From Sagittula sp. P11 (GTDB lineage Bacteria > Pseudomonadota > Alphaproteobacteria > Rhodobacterales > Rhodobacteraceae), in assembly GCF_002814095.1 (NCBI RefSeq), contig NZ_CP021913.1, forward strand, positions 2,321,001-2,385,000: 64,000 nt of DNA. Direction: 5' to 3'. Made by a program: the position numbers and the translations under genes. Shown piece after piece: positions 61,221 to 64,000 of this stretch (positions are counted from its first letter, which is position 1; each line of letters opens with the position of its first letter). Under the pieces are notes generated by a model. That model ran no database searches. It was not told the origin of the DNA and saw only the letters and a program-made list of their open reading frames with translations.

Positions 61221-61676
61221 TCAGTCCAAGCCGATTGCGGTCCGCGCAATGCTGTCGAGCATCTCCTGCACCTTCTGCATCGCGCCTTCGGGATACTGCG
61301 TGAAGCCGATTGTCGTGGTGTCCGGGGTCTCCGGCCGGACGATGACGAAGATGTCGTACGGGCAGAAGCGGATATTCATCGGGTCGTCTTCCATCACCTC
61401 CCGGCTGATCTGGGCCGAGCAGAAGCTGTAGACGTCCGCATGTTCGAACAGCACCACGTCCGAACCCACGTCCGCCCGCGTGCGCTCCAGCATGTCGCCG
61501 GTGTGGGAGATGTGGTCGACAACCAGCCCGGCGTCGAGGATTGCGTTCTCCAGTCCAAAGATCACGTCGTCGAAACTCTGGTCCGTATCATAGGTGACCA
61601 CGTCCTGCGCCAGCGCCGGGGCGGCGGCCACGGCGGCGCAGGCGGAGACAGCGAGCGCTCTTATGATGTGTTTCAT
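61221..61676 (-). CDS. Exported DUF302-family protein
   Basis: 151 residues from the ATG at 61674-61676. The signal peptide covers 1-23 (ends APALAQ). The DUF302 fold follows: SFDDVIFGLENAILDAGLVVDHISHTGDML, then VVLFEHADVYSFCSAQISREVM and IRFCPYDIFVIVRPE. Two cysteines may pair in the periplasm. The family's function is not established. The promoter upstream carries an FNR-type box at -41.5, so the gene is predicted to respond to oxygen. Divergent from the glutamate-synthase-like gene. Confidence 0.82.
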   Translation of the reverse strand: MKHIIRALAVSACAAVAAAPALAQDVVTYDTDQSFDDVIFGLENAILDAGLVVDHISHTGDMLERTRADVGSDVVLFEHADVYSFCSAQISREVMEDDPMNIRFCPYDIFVIVRPETPDTTTIGFTQYPEGAMQKVQEMLDSIARTAIGLD

Positions 61677-61685
61677 GATTCCTCC

Positions 61686-61751
61686 CTTATGCTGATCACG
61701 CTGACGGGGGTGCCAAACGTGTCGCAATGGTGTCAGAATAGTCAGCATAAG
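61686..61751. promoter_or_regulatory. Spaced 10-bp inverted repeat in the DUF302 divergent region
   Basis: CTTATGCTGA (61686-61695) and TCAGCATAAG (61742-61751) are perfect inverted copies 46 bp apart. The right arm lies just upstream of the predicted -10 of DUF302, the left arm in its leader. It could be a pair of half-sites for a second regulator. Confidence 0.4.
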
Positions 61752-61776
61752 ACATATGTGCGTTGAGACAAATCAA
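61735..61776 (-). promoter_or_regulatory. FNR-type box and -10 element of the DUF302 gene
   Basis: TTGAG, 4 bp, ATCAA (61763-61776) differs at one base from TTGAY-N4-RTCAA. On the minus strand TATTCT (61740-61735) follows after exactly 22 bp, so the box centre is 41.5 bp above the inferred start near 61728. The box is also only 20 bp before the divergent ATG at 61796, where it could repress. Confidence 0.5.
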
Positions 61777-61795
61777 CACATTCGGGGAGGCGAAT

Positions 61796-63361
61796 ATGGA
61801 ATATGCAATGCTGGCGCTGCAGTATCTGGCGCTGTTTTTCGTCTTCGTGATCGGGGTTTGCGTCGCGGCGGTGATCGTCATGTATTTCCTCGACCGCCGG
61901 CAGACAGGCGACGCGATCCGCAGGAACTACCCGGTGATAGGGCGCTTCCGGGGGATCTTTACCGAACTGGGCGAGTTCTTCCGCCAGTACTTCTTTGCCA
62001 TGGACCGGGAGGAGATGCCCTTCAACCGCGCGCAGCGGAACTGGGTCTATCGCGCGGCCGAGAAGAAGTCGAACACCGTGGCGTTCGGCTCGACGCGCAA
62101 CTTGAACATCCCCGGCACGCCGATCTTCATGAATGCGGTCTTCCCTCCGCTGGACGACCAGTACGCCTCCACCGAACCGATGGAGATCGGGCCCTACTGC
62201 CGCGAACCCTACATGGCGCAGTCGATCTTCAATATCTCCGGCATGAGCTACGGCGCCCTGTCCAAACCGGCGGTGCGCGCACTGTCGCGCGGTGCGAAGA
62301 TGGCGGGCATCTGGATGAACACGGGGGAGGGCGGTCTGGCCCCCTACCATGAAGAGGGCGGCTGCGATGTCGTCTACCAGATCGGGACGGCGAAGTTCGG
62401 TGTACGCGATCACGCAGGAAACCTGAGCGACGAAAAGCTGCGCGAGATCGCCGCGAAGCCCTGCATCAAGATGTTCGAGATCAAGCTGAGCCAAGGGGCC
62501 AAGCCCGGCAAGGGGGGTATCCTCCCGGCGGCCAAGATCGACGAGGAAGTGGCCGCGATCCGTGGCGTGCCCATGGGAATCGACGCGATTTCCCCGAACC
62601 GGCACCGGGAGGTGGACGATTTCGACGGGCTTCTCGACCTGATCGCACACATCAGGGAGGTCACGGGCAAGCCGGTCGGCTTCAAGACCTGCATCGGCTC
62701 TGCGGAACCGTGGTTCGAGTTCTTCCGCAAGATCAAGGAACGCGGAGAGGAAAGCGCGCCGGACTTCATCGCGGTGGACGGCGGCGAGGGCGGGACAGGT
62801 GCCGCACCCATGCCGCTGATCGACCTCGTGGGCCTGCCGCTGCGCGACGCTCTGATCCGCATGGTGGACCTGCGCGACCTCGCCGGGCTGCACGACCGCG
62901 TGCGGATCATCGCCGCGGGCAAGCTGGTGTCCCCGGCGGATGTGGCCTGGGCGATCTGCATGGGGGCGGACTTCGCCGTCTCCGCGCGCGGGTTCATGTT
63001 CTCTCTGGGCTGCATCCAGGCGCTGAAGTGCAACAAGAACACCTGTCCGACCGGCATCACCACGCACATACCCTCTCTTCAGAAGGGGCTGGTGGTCGAG
63101 GAGAAGGACAAACGGGCCGCGGCCTATGCCAAGGCGGTCATCAGCGAGGTGGAGACGATTGCCCACTCTGTCGGCGTGGCCGAGCCGCGCCAGATGCGCC
63201 GCCGTCACGTGCGCGTGGTGAAGGACGATGGCTCCTCCGTCCAGATGAACGAGATCCATCCCTCGGTGCACCTCGGGCTCGAAGGGATGGCGAGGGCGCG
63301 CGGGTTCAAGCAGTTCGAGGACGCGCTGCGCCGGATGGACGTAAAGGATGCGGCGGAGTGA
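61796..63361 (+). CDS. Membrane-anchored FMN-binding glutamate-synthase-like protein
   Basis: 521 residues from the ATG at 61796, after GGGGAGG. One membrane helix at about 6-30 (LQYLALFFVFVIGVCVAAVIVMYF) leads to a glutamate synthase alpha-type FMN barrel: ISGMSYGALSKPAVRALSRGA, GEGGLAPYH, IKLSQGAKPGKGGILP, FIAVDGGEGGTGAAPMPLID, and an iron-sulfur segment LGCIQALKCNKNTCPTG with three Cys. The glutamine amidotransferase domain of GltB is missing, so it is not a normal glutamate synthase. Electron donor and substrate are unknown. It is divergent from DUF302 and 146 bp before msrP. Confidence 0.85.
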   Translation: MEYAMLALQYLALFFVFVIGVCVAAVIVMYFLDRRQTGDAIRRNYPVIGRFRGIFTELGEFFRQYFFAMDREEMPFNRAQRNWVYRAAEKKSNTVAFGSTRNLNIPGTPIFMNAVFPPLDDQYASTEPMEIGPYCREPYMAQSIFNISGMSYGALSKPAVRALSRGAKMAGIWMNTGEGGLAPYHEEGGCDVVYQIGTAKFGVRDHAGNLSDEKLREIAAKPCIKMFEIKLSQGAKPGKGGILPAAKIDEEVAAIRGVPMGIDAISPNRHREVDDFDGLLDLIAHIREVTGKPVGFKTCIGSAEPWFEFFRKIKERGEESAPDFIAVDGGEGGTGAAPMPLIDLVGLPLRDALIRMVDLRDLAGLHDRVRIIAAGKLVSPADVAWAICMGADFAVSARGFMFSLGCIQALKCNKNTCPTGITTHIPSLQKGLVVEEKDKRAAAYAKAVISEVETIAHSVGVAEPRQMRRRHVRVVKDDGSSVQMNEIHPSVHLGLEGMARARGFKQFEDALRRMDVKDAAE

Positions 63362-63507
63362 CGGGACATAAGTGCACAGCAGGCAAGCGCGCCTTTTGGG
63401 CATCGGCCGGGAATGTTTCACGGGCGTAGCGTCAACGTGAGACATCGTTTGTTTCGATTCTGCGCAAGCGGCTTATCTTCCTCCTCAGCAAACTAGGAGA
63501 CTTGCGC

Positions 63508-64000
63508 ATGAGCCGCCGCTGGACAAACGACCTGACACGGGCAGACGCGACGCCCGAACACCTGTTCATGAATCGCCGCCAGTTGTTCGGCGCGCTCGGC
63601 GCCGCCGGGCTTGGCGCCGCCCTGCCGATGGGCGCGCGTGCTCAGGACGCGCTGGAGCCGAACACCTTCGAAGACATCACCTCGTACAACAACTACTATG
63701 AGTTCGGGACCGGCAAGACGGACCCGGTGAAGAACGCGCATACCCTGACGACCGAACCCTGGTCGATCACGATCGGCGGGCTTGTCGAGAAGCCGGGCGA
63801 CTACTCCATGGCCGACATCATGAGCCAGATGGACATAGAGGAGCGCATCTACCGTTTCCGCTGCGTGGAGGCCTGGTCGATGGTCGTGCCGTGGAACGGT
63901 TTCGAGCTGGCCGATCTGCTCGACATGGTGGGCGTGAAGCCCGAAGCGAAGTACGTTGCCTTCGAGACGGCCTATCGCCCGGAGGAGATGCCGGGCCTTC
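63508..64000 (+). CDS. msrP: MsrP, periplasmic methionine sulfoxide reductase catalytic subunit (5' part)
   Basis: Open from the ATG at 63508 (AGGAGA 7 bp upstream) to the window end, 164 codons. A twin-arginine signal lies at about residues 20-45 (NRRQLFGALGAAGLGAALPMG). The molybdopterin-binding fold begins with NNYYEFGTGKTDP. The molybdenum-ligand cysteine is C119 in YRFRCVEAWSMVVPW. With the haem protein MsrQ it repairs oxidised methionine in periplasmic proteins; msrQ would be expected just beyond the window. Confidence 0.93.
   Translation, partial: MSRRWTNDLTRADATPEHLFMNRRQLFGALGAAGLGAALPMGARAQDALEPNTFEDITSYNNYYEFGTGKTDPVKNAHTLTTEPWSITIGGLVEKPGDYSMADIMSQMDIEERIYRFRCVEAWSMVVPWNGFELADLLDMVGVKPEAKYVAFETAYRPEEMPGL

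Overview
The window is high-GC (about two-thirds G+C) chromosomal DNA. Gene content and order point to an alphaproteobacterium of the Rhodobacteraceae (Roseobacter group): rimP-nusA-ylxR-infB, dnaK-dnaJ, secA beside a parvulin isomerase and argJ, an NDUFA9-like dehydrogenase, msrP, and several small proteins that I associate with this family only. The species cannot be named from the sequence. No rRNA, CRISPR array, transposase, integrase or prophage was seen.

Layout. 1-215 is the end of ptsN. 446-9877 is a leftward surface-polysaccharide block: a two-domain sulfotransferase, a GT14-type and three other glycosyltransferases, galE, galU and cysQ. A rightward KpsM-like ABC-2 permease follows at 10036. 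10907-20151 holds housekeeping genes (alkB, dnaK, dnaJ, a DedA protein, radC) and two envelope genes, one of which fuses a phosphate-binding-type domain to OmpA. 20152-26078 holds secA, a PpiC isomerase, argJ, mutT and a 46-residue orphan. 26263-31621 is the rimP-nusA-ylxR-infB operon with a leader that looks like an attenuator. 31918-44888 is a complete, translationally coupled glycogen operon (glgP-glgB-glgC-glgA-glgX-malQ-pgm). 45062-54649 is a sugar-uptake region: frcB-frcC-frcA, a divergent ROK repressor with a 16-bp-arm palindromic operator, and two Gfo/Idh/MocA dehydrogenases. A gene for a fused trypsin-like protease and NUC-family endonuclease sits between the two dehydrogenases. 55137-64000 holds tRNA-Leu(CAG), an NDUFA9-like protein, three tandem four-cysteine small proteins, an M48 lipoprotein protease, an RTX protein, a fasciclin protein, a DUF302 protein, a membrane-anchored FMN glutamate-synthase-like protein and the start of msrP.

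How genes work together. The sulfotransferase needs PAPS and releases PAP, which the CysQ phosphatase 7 kb away can hydrolyse. With galE/galU, the glycosyltransferases and the export permease this suggests a sulfated surface polysaccharide. The glycogen operon contains synthesis, branching, debranching, phosphorolysis and the phosphoglucomutase link to central metabolism. Two promoters, one for the four-cysteine cluster and one for DUF302, carry FNR-type boxes centred 40.5-41.5 bp upstream of the inferred transcription starts, which suggests an oxygen-responsive regulon at the right end.

The most unusual single locus is the protease-nuclease fusion at 51020-53035. It is a candidate self-contained effector, and no partner gene is recognisable beside it. 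Other points of interest are the ROK operator, the FNR-type promoters, the rimP leader, and a dispersed hairpin-associated 25-bp intergenic repeat present at three loci.
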